The position numbers and the translations under genes are program-made. Source: Pleodorina starrii (Eukaryota; Chlorophyta; Chlorophyceae; Chlamydomonadales; Volvocaceae). From it: a stretch of 64,000 nt of DNA. Every line of letters begins with the position of its first letter. Positions within the stretch are counted from its first letter, which is position 1. The notes under the pieces are model-generated. The model was not told where the DNA came from and searched no databases. It worked only from the letters and a program-made list of their open reading frames with translations. The DNA lies in contig BRXU01000029.1 in assembly GCA_030267565.1 (NCBI GenBank), positions 479,001 to 543,000 of the forward strand, given 5' to 3'. Of the stretch, positions 50,594 to 61,530 are shown piece by piece.

Positions 50594-52042
50594 CCCTATA
50601 GCAGTCAAAATGCCCTTAAGGTCACTAAGGGCTTCACATATGTACCATACGTCCAGGTGGCCTTAGCCCTTAGGGCCCGGTTCACTTAAGGTCCCCCTTA
50701 GGGCCCATACAGCTCCCATACGTCCCATATGTCCCGGCCCTTCTTTGCGTCATACGGCTCGGTGCGGCGGCCTGCGTCCGTAGCCAGAACCGTCAACCGC
50801 TCATTCGGGTGGCTATGCAGACGGGGGCAAGCAGCCCTACCGCGGCATACAGCAAGGCGCTCCACCCGACCCAACCCAAACCCCCGTCCAGCCTTATGTA
50901 CGACAATGAAGCCCCGCCGTCAGCGGTCGGAAGCTTGAAATCCTGGACATGGAGATCCTTGTTGAGGGTGTTGACAAACACCGGACCGGCTGCTGAAGTT
51001 CCTTCAACCCACCTCGCCCTGCCCGGCTACGGGCAATGGCGATGAGAGGAAGCCAGAGACGCTGTTACGGTGCTGAACAAATATACCTGTTACCTTGCCG
51101 AGGAGGTTGACGGTGTACGGCCGTGCAGCCGCCGGACCAACCCAAACCAACAAGTTCACGTGACAGCACTGCAACGGACTGCACACCCGCCCGAGGAAGG
51201 GAAAGGGGGTGCTGTTGGACGCTTGGGGCGCGACAGCGCTGCACGACTAGCCCGCACACCTGGGGCATCGGGCCGCCGCTATCCGGCTTGCGATGCGCCG
51301 GGTTGGGGGCCAGGGGGTTATGCCAGCAGCGGTCGGCACTCGCGGTCGGACACCGCCACGCGCGGTCGGACTCAATTGCAGTGGCCCCCTCTCAACTGTG
51401 AAATACGTGTAAACTCCAGCTTATGCATGATGGAGGGCGAGGCGTCCGCAGGGGCGTTTGCGAACCCGTCGCGCTTTTGCAGCACAGTGCCCGGCCTGCT
51501 CCTTGCAATAGCCCGTGTAAGCAGATAGAAGAGGACTTTTACCCTGCATGCGTCCTTCTACATTTGCGTTATTCCCGCGGCAAGCCGCACAACCATTTCC
51601 GCGAAGTCGCTTCCGCAGCTGCTGCAGTACTCGCCAATACAGTTAAAATTGTTCATATTAATTGCCTGGACATTGTACTTTAAAACTCGTGACCTTCACT
51701 ATGAACGCTGGATGAGGGCAACCATGGTTGCCCTTCAGGCCGACTAAGGTTAGGACACTTACAATCAGCCAAGCTGGAGTATTTATATGCACTACTTATT
51801 ATAAGTACATTAGGCAACAAGAAAACATCAAAAATACTGTGACCGTACGGGTGGCCAAGGCATGTGAACGGATTTGACTCGGGAGGTCTGCTTTACTGTG
51901 GCTATTGCTTTTATACTGCTTAATAAGCATGAATAATGTATCCCAAACACGTTTTGGCGTTGAACGTGCTAGGGCGGTAGGACTTTAAGGGCACACCGTA
52001 AGGCCATATTCTGCCCTTAAGGGCGGTTTGACTGCTATAGGG
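50594..52042. mobile_element. 1449-bp DNA transposon with TGT target duplication
   Basis: Left end CCCTATAGCAGTCAAAATGC and right end complementary to CCCTATAGCAGTCAAACCGC, followed on both sides by CCCTTAAGG; imperfect inverted repeats of about 27 bp. Flanked by TGT (50591-50593, 52043-52045). Copy A keeps the uninterrupted site GTCATGTTCGACCGACGGCG (around 37292-37312), which shows both the insertion point and the 3-bp duplication. No transposase is recognisable; short frames inside (for example minus strand 50793-50981, with a hydrophobic stretch) may be captured fragments. Superfamily unassigned. Confidence 0.85.
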
Positions 52043-54489
52043 TGTTCGACCGACGGCGAATCGAGTTACATTCCACCACTCTTAGAGCACGGAGCCACGG
52101 ACAGACCACAACCGGGCATCATTGGGCTCCCCGGCGCGCGGGCTCCCCCTCGACCCCATCATCAGAATGGGATAGAAATCATAGAATGGGATACGCAGTT
52201 GCCGTGCCTAGCTAAAGGCCAGGGCCCTGACGGAAGCCTGTCGCTGACAGGCAACCATCCGGAGAACCGATAAGCACAATATGCATGGGCAAAATGTACG
52301 TGTGCACAGTGATGGCGTTTGGGGCCCATCCAGAGGCGGGGGCGTCGTGCAGAAATGCCCTACGCCGGCGGAGGAATGCACGACGACGGACCGTCGCATG
52401 CATCGGGCCGTTTTCAATTCATTACAAACCGGCCTGGGGTGCACATTAGCTACTACCCGGGTTCGGTTTCGGCGGTCCTGGAGTTGTAAGGATCAGTGCT
52501 GCGTGGTGCGTGCCACCAAACGCCATGGCCTCCTAGGACTTCAGGGGTACCATCCCACTCAGCCCTTGCTAGGATGTCTGTCCAGATGTCCGCGAGATCG
52601 CCGCCGTCCTCCCTGTCTGACCCCGTCGCCAGCGCTTACAACCCTCGGGACCCGACGCATAGCGGTGCACCCACAATACGCCCACGGCCATTTGGGCCTC
52701 CGAAGCCGTACCTGCATGCGATTCGGCACGCTGCCTTTGCTCAACACACACGTTCCACAACCCTACGGCGCTACCAAATTCCGGAATCGCCGCAGGCCCT
52801 TCTTGTTGTGTTCACGTTGCGATCCCGTTATGTAATGCGCTGTCATGGCCCGGTTGCCTGAATAGGTGCGTCGCGTGCCGGGGCCGCGTACAGCAAGGCG
52901 TGCGGGGCATCCAGTGGCAGTTACCGCGCGCCAGATTTGACTGGCATAAAAGTGTCCTACTCGTGTGAGATGGATAGTTTTCAGTATGTAAGAAAACATG
53001 TAGTCGTAGCATGCCCCTGCCTTCCACCAAACGGATCACGAAAGAACGGGCTATTCCATGAATGAAGCTGGCCGCTTAGACATTCACGCTTATTCGTTAC
53101 TGCTGCGGCTGCTGAGCCTACCTGCGTTTGGTGGTGAGCCTTATGTACCCTGCAAGGCTTCCGCAAGGCTTCGTAGACAACTCATACATTGCGACAGTAA
53201 GCGCTGCATCCTCCCACACCGTGCCTCACCGTGCCAGTCAGAAACCGGCCCCGTCGTGGAGTAAACCAAACAAGTTGCGTGTCAGCCGCCGATGCTGGCA
53301 TAAACTGTACTGCCGCAACCTCGAGTACTAATTCCAATGACGCATACATATTAATCACTAATAATGCTGGACAATGTAAACCGCTGTCGCTGCGTCGTCA
53401 GCGAAAGAGCGTAAAACCAAAGAATTTTATTTTGCAAATGTTTGAATTTTTTGTCTGATTTCCCTTCCATTTTTCAACGGGCTCGGGTGGATGATTTCTG
53501 CCATCGCAACGTCTCACAGGACAGACCATAAGATGCAATAAAACTTATGATGATTTATTGCTGGGAACTTAATTGCGTCAGTTACATTGCCCCCTAAAGT
53601 ACCCTACCTGCACGGAGCGCCCGCCATGTTACATTCCTACCTTCGGTAATGCTGTCTTTATTCCCTTGTCGTAAAGTAAAGCAAAAAAAGCTTAATTTGA
53701 TGAAGGGAATAATAGAACTCAGATTGCACATCCAAGGACGATAGGACCATCACATCCGTACGTAGCCTTGCGAGGCCTTGTGTAGCCTCCAACAAAGCCT
53801 ACGTCGCGTCGCCTTGGATTGCAGCGCACTGCCTCCTATTTGGGGATCCATACATAAAGCCTATACTATTACGCTTGAAAAGAGTGGGCATACATTTGAG
53901 ACGCCTTCCTCTGCGCCTTCTGCGAGCTTTCGTCGCCGTCGTCGCGTCGGCGCCGTCGTCGCGTTGTGTCGACGGCTTGAAGCAATTGCGCAAGCGCCAG
54001 GTAGATCGGGATCGGGTGAAGAGCTCGAGGATTCAATTGCCCGCATGTCTTGGTTAGACCATGGGTACGAGGATTCATGTCACGGGCTCATGGTCGTTAT
54101 CATGCTGTTTGCTTCAACCCACGAATTTTCTTTGCTTGTCCGATATCGTATGGCGCTGCGGTGCTGCGTCCGGTAATCCGACATACAAAGATGGCGCGCG
54201 AGCGAAAGCAGCCTGCCTGAAAGCACATTCCACATTCCCCAAATGCCCAAATCATTAGGAATTAATACTGATTTAATCCAAATTCTGTGTTGAATGCTTA
54301 CACACTAATTGCTGTCATGGCCGGCAACGCGGCAGGGATACTTGCGGGCGCCCCGGCGCCCATTTGGGCCCCGTGACAGCGATGTTGAAACCCTTTCACC
54401 CGCACTTTCTCACCCGTCCTATGCGACCCGTGCAACTGTCCTCGCGCGCGCCGCTCTATCCACCCCGCCAGGCAGCTCCCCAAGTCCGA

Positions 54490-57400
54490 ATGAAGCGCGC
54501 CGCCGTCGCGCCGCCGACTGCGACACGCGCATCCCTGACGTCAAGCTGGATGCGGGCCCCGAGGCTCCCGCAGCTGATGCTGCTGCTGCTGCTGGCCGGT
54601 TCCACAGCAACGGCGGCCGCTTCTAAGATTTTCCTGGAGACATCACCACGGTCATCCTCGGTCGCTGCCGCAAAGGTGGCCGGGGGGTCCGCCTCTGCCC
54701 GCAGCAGGCGGGGCCGGCTGCTGCAGCAGACCGGCGGCGCGTGGGTACCTGCCAGCGCCTGCATTCCCGGCCAGGCCTGCTCGTCCAGCGGCACGTGCCT
54801 CAAGTCCACCCCCTTCAGCTCGACAACGGGATGTGGATCCGCAAAGACTGAAGCATCGTAAGCAAGCGTGCAGGAAACATCACTGCTGACATGCAGGGCA
54901 ACGCACCCGCCTGCCCGCCTCATCCACCAGCCTCATCCCGTTGCCCCTGCCTACCTGCCTACCTGCTGCCTAGCTGCCAGCTCCTGTCCGCCTGTCTTGC
55001 CCGCCCGCCCGTCTGCCTACGCACAACGCAAGCCGCACACGAGCACCGCGCACGTGCCGGGCGGTACGGCACCGTAGGGCACCGTATTACCGGTGATACG
55101 AAGCGGACAGCGCGCAGCCGCCCGCGTGGCTCGAAGGAGAACTGCACCGCACGTTTGCGCCTGCGTTTGCGACCCCGTTGCTCATGCTGAAAAGGAATAG
55201 CTATCCCGGACTAGAGGCTGCGATGCAGAGGCGAGCTGCACTTGTGTGTTGATGCATGGGTGTGCAGGAGTGTGGTCCCATCCAGCAACTGTCGGTGGAC
55301 CGGCTGCAACTACCAAAACTGCCGCGCGGACGAGATCAAAGTCTCGTCGACTTGGTGCGTCGTATCGATTAACGAGAGGTGGGTGACTCCAGCCGCTGAT
55401 AAGCTGTGCACGACATTTCGACATTTCACGACATGGCTTGTCATGGCATGGGATGGCTGGCTTGCCTCTCGGCGGTAGCAGGATGGCTTGACCCTGCAGG
55501 GACGGCCTGGGGGGCCAGACATCGGTTGATCGTTACCCTACCGCATGCATGAAGGGTTGCTATCTTCGGATAAAAATATCTTTTTGCACAAAGGTTTTAA
55601 AATTTGTAGAAGTTGTTTTTACGATTGTGAGTGTCCAATAGGAAAGTTTAGGGAGAATTCTGACCATACAAGGCAATCTGATCATCCATAGAACTTCGAA
55701 AGCCCATTTCCCCAGAAAATCACGTCGCCGGTCCCTCCCGACGGCGAAAAAGATGTTTTCGGTTGCGAAGAAGTGTGATGGATAATACTGAGAATAAGTT
55801 CCTACATTGCACATGGATCATGGTTGATATCTTGGCACTGCACACAGATACTTTTGGGCCTTCCCAGCCAAAAACTTTACGTTATCCACTGTTATCCATA
55901 GAAGTTTTTGGAACATTTGAGCAACGAATATCTGAGCCCGTAGATACTCCCGTCAAGGAAGATATCAACCCGCATGTGTAAGGTCTGAATGAGCAACGCC
56001 GTACATTTCATTCATTCATTTTATTCTGGCCTTACATATGGTTGCTCGAACCCTCCAGCCTACCTCCGCTGAAACGGCGTGTGCAAGCCGGCCTACGTTC
56101 GGCCGTGAAAAACAATCAAACATCCACATTACCGTACACGGACCTTGCCGGTTTGTTGCTGCGGCGCACGTCGGAAAGTGCGAACGAAGCCCCGACAGCT
56201 TGGCTTCGGCCTCGACAGCGTTGGGTACAGCTAGGTGCGGCAAAAAGCGTTGTGCATCCGCCCATATCTCATTGTGCTGACCTGGACGGGTCCACGGGTC
56301 CACGGGTCATCGAACCTTACATGTGCGGACACGGTGACTGCGACGCCGCCGCACGCAGGTGCTGCACCAAGACGACCATATTCCAGTGCCGCGAGTTCCT
56401 GGCGTGCAGCTGGGTGGCGACCACCAGGCCGCCGCCGCCGCCGCCGCCGCTCGTCTCCACCACGGGTGCGTTCCAGGGCCATTCGGGAAATGAGGTAGAC
56501 GAAATCGCAGCGACGGAAAGGAGGCGGCGTTGGCGAACGGAAACCGGCGTGATGGACACCAACTCACTGGCAATCCCCCAAGCAACCAGGGATGCGTAGT
56601 CGAAATGGTACCTATTCCCTGCGAGAAATACCGCAGGAAAGCTCTGGACAGAAAGTAGAGCACAGGCAGCGCTCTTCATTCATGGATGTGCGCGCCGTCG
56701 CAGCTCTAATTCAATGGCACCCGCCCCATGGACTGCCGCAGCCGTGTTCGCTCCGGGCGGCGCGTGGGACGCCTTCGCAACGACCAACAAGAGAACCAAC
56801 GCCTACATAGCGGCGATCCTGTCGACGTTCGTCTATCAAGTGGGTTGCTGTAGAGCTGTACCGTATGAGGACGAGCACGGCAATGTCTGTACGGCAATAA
56901 GCTGCCATATATACGTATAGGCAATAGAGGCCCCGTATCAGGTGGCGGTCGAGGGTTAGCCGGCCTGAAAATAAGGACTAGAGCGGGGTCGTCACAGAAG
57001 CCCCAACTAATTAAGCATAGGGCGCGCCCGCCATCTCACGGCCCGCCATGCACCATACAGCCCGCCAACCATGCCTGATGGGATGGGAGCATGACCCAGC
57101 TGCTATGTCCCTTCCATTTCCGACATGGCTGACTGACTGCCAGCCTTGATGCGGCTGTATCTTTTGTCCTGCAGAAGCCATTCGGTTCGCTCGCATCTGA
57201 TGATGACGCGTTTTGGTCGTTGTTCCTAAACCGAGTGTCGAAACCGCTGGGCGCCACACGTGCGTGGTAAGTAAGCAGCAACAGCGACGACGACGGGCTC
57301 AACACAGGCGCCGCATCAGAGGCAGATGTGAGCCTCCGGGGCAGGCTTCGTATGAACCGTACACTCCGCACACATCAGGCCATATGTGTCGTACCGGTTC

Positions 57401-60348
57401 TGCAGCTGCCACACGCCCACGGCAACGACTGCCGCACGCACGACCTGACACTTCGTTCTGCCTGGTCTCGACCGGCCCCCGCCCCACGGTTCTTTCAATT
57501 TCGCCGCGGTCAAGGTTCGAGATGGGGTATCTTGACACGGAGTACATAATGTTGGAAACGCCCTCATCGTTCATCGTCGTCTTCCGGGGAACAGAGTTTT
57601 CGAGCCTAACCGATGTGAGCAAGCCAGTCATCTTTGCACACAGCACACGGGCGGGCGGGCGGGCTAATGCTGGTGCCGTTTCTTTTTCATACATTGCACG
57701 CACCTTCGGGCCGCTTAATGCCATCAATAGTGGGATGGATGTTGGACACAGCACACGTTCGTTGGTTAGCGTCTTTGGCGCCGTCGGCCAACATTACAAT
57801 CGGCTCAGGGTGGCATGTTGTGTGCCGGGCGGCCGGCGCCGCGTTCCTTAGCACTTGTTACTACTGAAGCTGCAGTACGGCATCGCACCTGGCGTCGTAC
57901 ATCATGTTACATGGCAATCTCTCCAAACATGACGCGTGCGCTGCCTTGGAATGCATTTCCTTGCTTGGCGCCACACGCGAAAACGCGCTGGCCCAACAAA
58001 GCCATCACCCTAACGAAACCAACGAACGGCTCTGCCTCTGGGCAACCACATCCGTTCGTCGGGCTTCGTTAGGGTGGTTGGAGTTTTTGGTTCTGCGCTT
58101 GACAGCCGCTGGGACAACGCTTACGGAATACCTTGATTCTGCTGCGGCGTGCAGCTCTTTAATGATGCCAAGAGCGTCTTCACGACGCCCACAAATGACT
58201 TCGGTGGAATGGGCGTCGAAATTGGTGAGCCCAGACCTTCATCCGCTTACTATTCCGTCGTTTCTGTCTGTTCGTGAATCCCTAAGGGCATCCCTGTTAG
58301 TTTGTGGTGTAGACCGATGCGCTGTTGGCTGCATTTGATAGCTGCACAGTTCTCCCGAGGACCAGCATCTCCATCAACCAGGCAGGAGTCAAGCGGAGGA
58401 CGAGCCTGGATGGTCGTGTGCGTGAAGGGTTGCAGGCGGAAGGGTGGGGGAAGGCGGACTCCCGGCTCGGAGAAATTCCTGAGCGACCCAAACGGAGAAG
58501 ACGTGTGCGTGTGTATGTGTGTCTCTTCATGCCGTGCAAAACGCCGTTACTGTTGCCCTTCCTGTGTGTTTTCTTCCTCGCGGCTTCCTCACATTCAGCC
58601 TAACGAACACATACCGTAATTTCGCACACGCGTTTGTAACGAATGCAGGCAAAGGCTGGCTTCAATCCTACAACCAGAATAAGGATTACTTCGCGGCTGA
58701 GGTTCGTATGGTAATAACGTACAAGGATCCGCTTACTGGCGTTAAGTAATCGCTAGAAGTTGGCCATGGCGTCACGAGTATCGTTGTTTATTTGTTGCGT
58801 GTATTGCTGGCACTGGGCATCCAGTCACCCATGGCCGATTCATGTTTCGCCGCCGCCACTCAGACAAGCCGGCTCACTAACTTGTCGTTTCACTGTATGC
58901 AGCTGAAAGCTTTCGTGGGAAATGCCCGCACCAAGCCCATATGGTTCACCGGCCACAGCCTGGGGGGCGCATATGCAACGCTCTTCGCTGCGTACACGCA
59001 TCTGCGACGTGAGTGAGACTCGCGCGCGTGTGTGTTGGGCAAGCTCTCAAGCACGGGTGCTTATTCCCATATTAGAGACCATGTAGGGTGGGTGGATGTC
59101 ACGGCAGGTCACGGCCAAGGCTGCAATGCATCACGCTTCGAAATCAGGAAGCACAACTGCTGTTCTGCGCGCTCTCCATTTGATGCGATGAAACGGGGTA
59201 TATAGCCAGCAGCGGGCACACCAGCAAGCGGGGCGTGTTTTGTGCCGGTGTCCCCCCTGCGTCGGTGTCCCCAATGTGTCCCCCCTGCGCCACATCGGGA
59301 CGATTGTTGAGGTGTGCGAGCACAAATGCTGCCTGCTGCCCGCCTACCTGCAGTGTTCAGTGTGGCAGGCGTCTACACCTTCGGCTCGCCCATCGTGGGG
59401 AATGCGGCTTGGAAGGCGGCGTACCCGCTGGTAAGGAGACTGCCGCGCCGCGATCCATCGCACACGCGCGCCCTGCACCGCTGCGCATGTGCTGCGCGCG
59501 CACCGCAGCACCGGTATGAAGTACGGGCAACTTCTCGGAGTCTTCTCGCTCGTGAAGGCGGAGGCCGGACATTGCTCAATTAGACTCGAGACACAAGGCA
59601 GATCCCGGCCACCATAAGCGACCGGTACCAGTGTTCTGTTACGTCAGATCGGTGGTGCTCGCACGGCCGCTCGCAGGCATCCAAGACCTACCGCTACGGC
59701 GCAAGTGACGATCCAGTCATCGGGCTCCCGATTGGCGTCTCCTGGAGTATTGCAAATCACGTAGGCATCACCCAGAGCGCAAATCCGTGCCCAGCCAGCA
59801 TCGCAGCGGCTGCCGGCCGCCGCCGGCTTCTGGAAGCGGCTGCGGCTGCTGCGGCGGCGGCGGGTACAACGGATGGGAGCGCCGACACTGCAAACCGCCC
59901 GCCAGCGGCCGCCGGTGCGGAGGGTAACGCTGCAGCGGCTCCGCCTTCAGTCAATGCGAGCCGGCCTGCAGCGTCAGCCAGTGGGAGTGGGGCCCTGTCG
60001 CAGGCGCCAGCGTGTCGGGTGGTGCGGGTGGAGGGTCTGCAGGGCGACGGCCCGGCCACGGTCGTGACTTCGGACGGCGGGGCCTTGTGCGGACGAGCCG
60101 AAGGCCAGGGCCAGCGCGCCAGCGCGGGCGGCGCGGCCGCCACCGCCGCTGTCCAGGCGCGCAGCAGCGCGGCGGCATCGTCCGCGACGGCGGCGGCGCT
60201 GGGCAGTTCGGGCGCAGTGACGACGCAAGCCTTCGCCGACCACAAGATGTTGGAGTCGTACACTGCGAACATCTACTACTGCGTCCTGACCAGTCAGGAG
60301 GCCGCCACGGTGCCGTCATTCCGAACGGTTCTGGGCTTCAAACCCTGA
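54490..60348 (+). CDS. Secreted class-3 (fungal-type) lipase, copy B, intact
   Basis: Eleven exons: 54490-54857, 55268-55378, 56359-56465, 56742-56839, 57175-57266, 57515-57614, 58155-58224, 58649-58710, 58903-59008, 59354-59430, 59677-60348; 1863 nt, 620 residues. An N-terminal basic region and LMLLLLLAG core (about 29-40) form a signal peptide or anchor. Residues about 100-190 are Cys-rich (CIPGQAC, GCGSA, NCRWTGCNYQNC, RCCTKTTIFQCREFLAC), then a Pro run. The lipase_3 domain follows: ETPSSFIVVFRGTE, TPTNDFGGMGVEI, GWLQSYN, nucleophile motif GHSLGG with Ser355, VYTFGSPIVGN, probable catalytic Asp409 in SDDPVIGLP, and probable His586 in FADHKML. A low-complexity Ala/Gly/Ser insert (about 455-550) separates the last two and is absent from copy A. 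Such enzymes hydrolyse acylglycerols; substrate unknown. Intron 2 holds a MITE. Confidence 0.88.
55551..55971. mobile_element. hAT-like MITE in intron 2 of lipase copy B
   Basis: About 421 bp, AT-rich, ends AGGGTTGCTATCTTC and GAAGATATCAACCC (imperfect inverted repeats) between the near-duplicates GCATGCAT (55543-55550) and GCATGTGT (55972-55979). Copy A has the single site GCACGTGG at the same place (about 43281). End sequences resemble the MITE at 50024-50269 (GGGTGGCTATCTT; CCCGTAGATACTC near the right end), so both belong to one family. Confidence 0.75.
56503..56541 (+). repeat. Dispersed short repeat, copy 7 (intron 3 of lipase copy B)
   Basis: AATCGCAGCGACGGAAAGGA then GGCGGCGTTGGCGAACGGA. 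Same place and direction as copy 6, about 38 bases after the exon 3 donor at 56465/56466. Confidence 0.6.
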
Positions 60349-60708
60349 GGCGCGATCTGCGTGCGAGTAGCGGCAGTGCGCTTGAGCTTTGTGCTTTGTT
60401 TGTTTTGTGCATGGCTACCGTACTGCCACGATTGTTTTGCGACACGGTTATTTTGCGAGGCCAGGATTATTTTGAAATTTGGATATGAAAACGCAATTAG
60501 TTTGCGAGGAGCCGGTCGGAGTTTATTTCTATTTTTTTTGAAATTTGCGAGCTCGTACAGTATATACCTGCAGAAGCACAAATTGGCCCGAGAGGGCTAG
60601 CGGGCACAACCGGCGGGTTGTTGCGGAGCCCCGTCACGGTGGAGGGCAACATTGTCCGTGTGCCAGAACTGAAATGTTTGTGGCCGAAGTGGATGCACCA
60701 CCCGTGCT

Positions 60709-61367
60709 GCTCTGCAAGAGTTTGCGGCTGCGGGGCCTATCGCGCAGTTCGCAACGGAGTAGACACTTCTGGCACGGGTTTTGGTGCGGTCGTACACTGA
60801 AGCCCTGGGACGTTAACAAGGCAAAATTCACATCGCGGGGGCCAACCTCTTCACACAATGTTACTGATCCGTTTCGTGTACGTCCGTCGTCTTTCGTCCG
60901 GTACATGGACCGTGTCATCCCACGCAGCCGACAGATGCTACAGCAGCATTGTGCTGTACGAACAAACGCTCCATGCCATCCCGACCAATAACCGCTCACC
61001 CGGGAGGGAACACGTCAGGTGCGCAGCGAAGCAAGCTGCCAGCCAATCACAACCATTCAGGCTATGTGAGGTCCCTTTACTCACACGCATGTTCAAGTTC
61101 TACCCAGGGTCCAGGCCTGAATGCAAGGTCCGGCAAATCTCCGTGCAGAATATCGACCTGCAGTTACCACTGTGCTCGCGGCAGACACCCCCCGTCTCCA
61201 TCCCGTCGCCGCGGTATCTTCTTTTTGAACACCCCCCGCACGATCTGCCCCAAATGTTACTCAGCAAGAAACGCCGGATGCGCACACCTTCTTAATTGCT
61301 TCCCCATCCACAAGGGAAACGGCCAAGGACCGTCGCACGCCATAAGGCTGGTGCCTCGCAGTGCAAT
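60709..61367. other. Intergenic region, no genes recognised
   Basis: Between the right end of duplication copy B and the poly(A) signal of the minus-strand gene. Open frames here are short, overlap each other and show no known motif. An AT-rich patch at 60420-60560, inside the end of copy B, is absent from copy A and may be another small insertion. Confidence 0.4.
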
Positions 61368-61372
61368 TTACA
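61368..61372 (-). terminator. TGTAA polyadenylation signal of the TPR-like gene
   Basis: TTACA on the plus strand, about 160 bases beyond the stop codon at 61531-61533 in gene direction. Confidence 0.45.
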
Positions 61373-61530
61373 TGTCACCAGCACATCCACATTCGTGCCG
61401 AAGGTACCCGGACGCCTACGGACTCGGATGTTATTGCTCTCTCAAGACGCGCATAGGTCACAGAACACGGCAGGTCGCACACAGCCGCGGTCGGCCCGCA
61501 CGCACGCGCACCCTCTCAAGACACGAACGC

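Larger units (their letters stand above)
50290..60708. repeat. Tandem segmental duplication, copy B
   Basis: Direct-orientation partner of 37008-49420, about 870 bases further on. It carries the intact lipase gene and two insertions missing in copy A (50594-52042 and 55551-55971). The stretch 52170-52810 has no obvious counterpart in copy A, so one copy has gained or lost sequence there. Boundaries are approximate. Confidence 0.85.
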
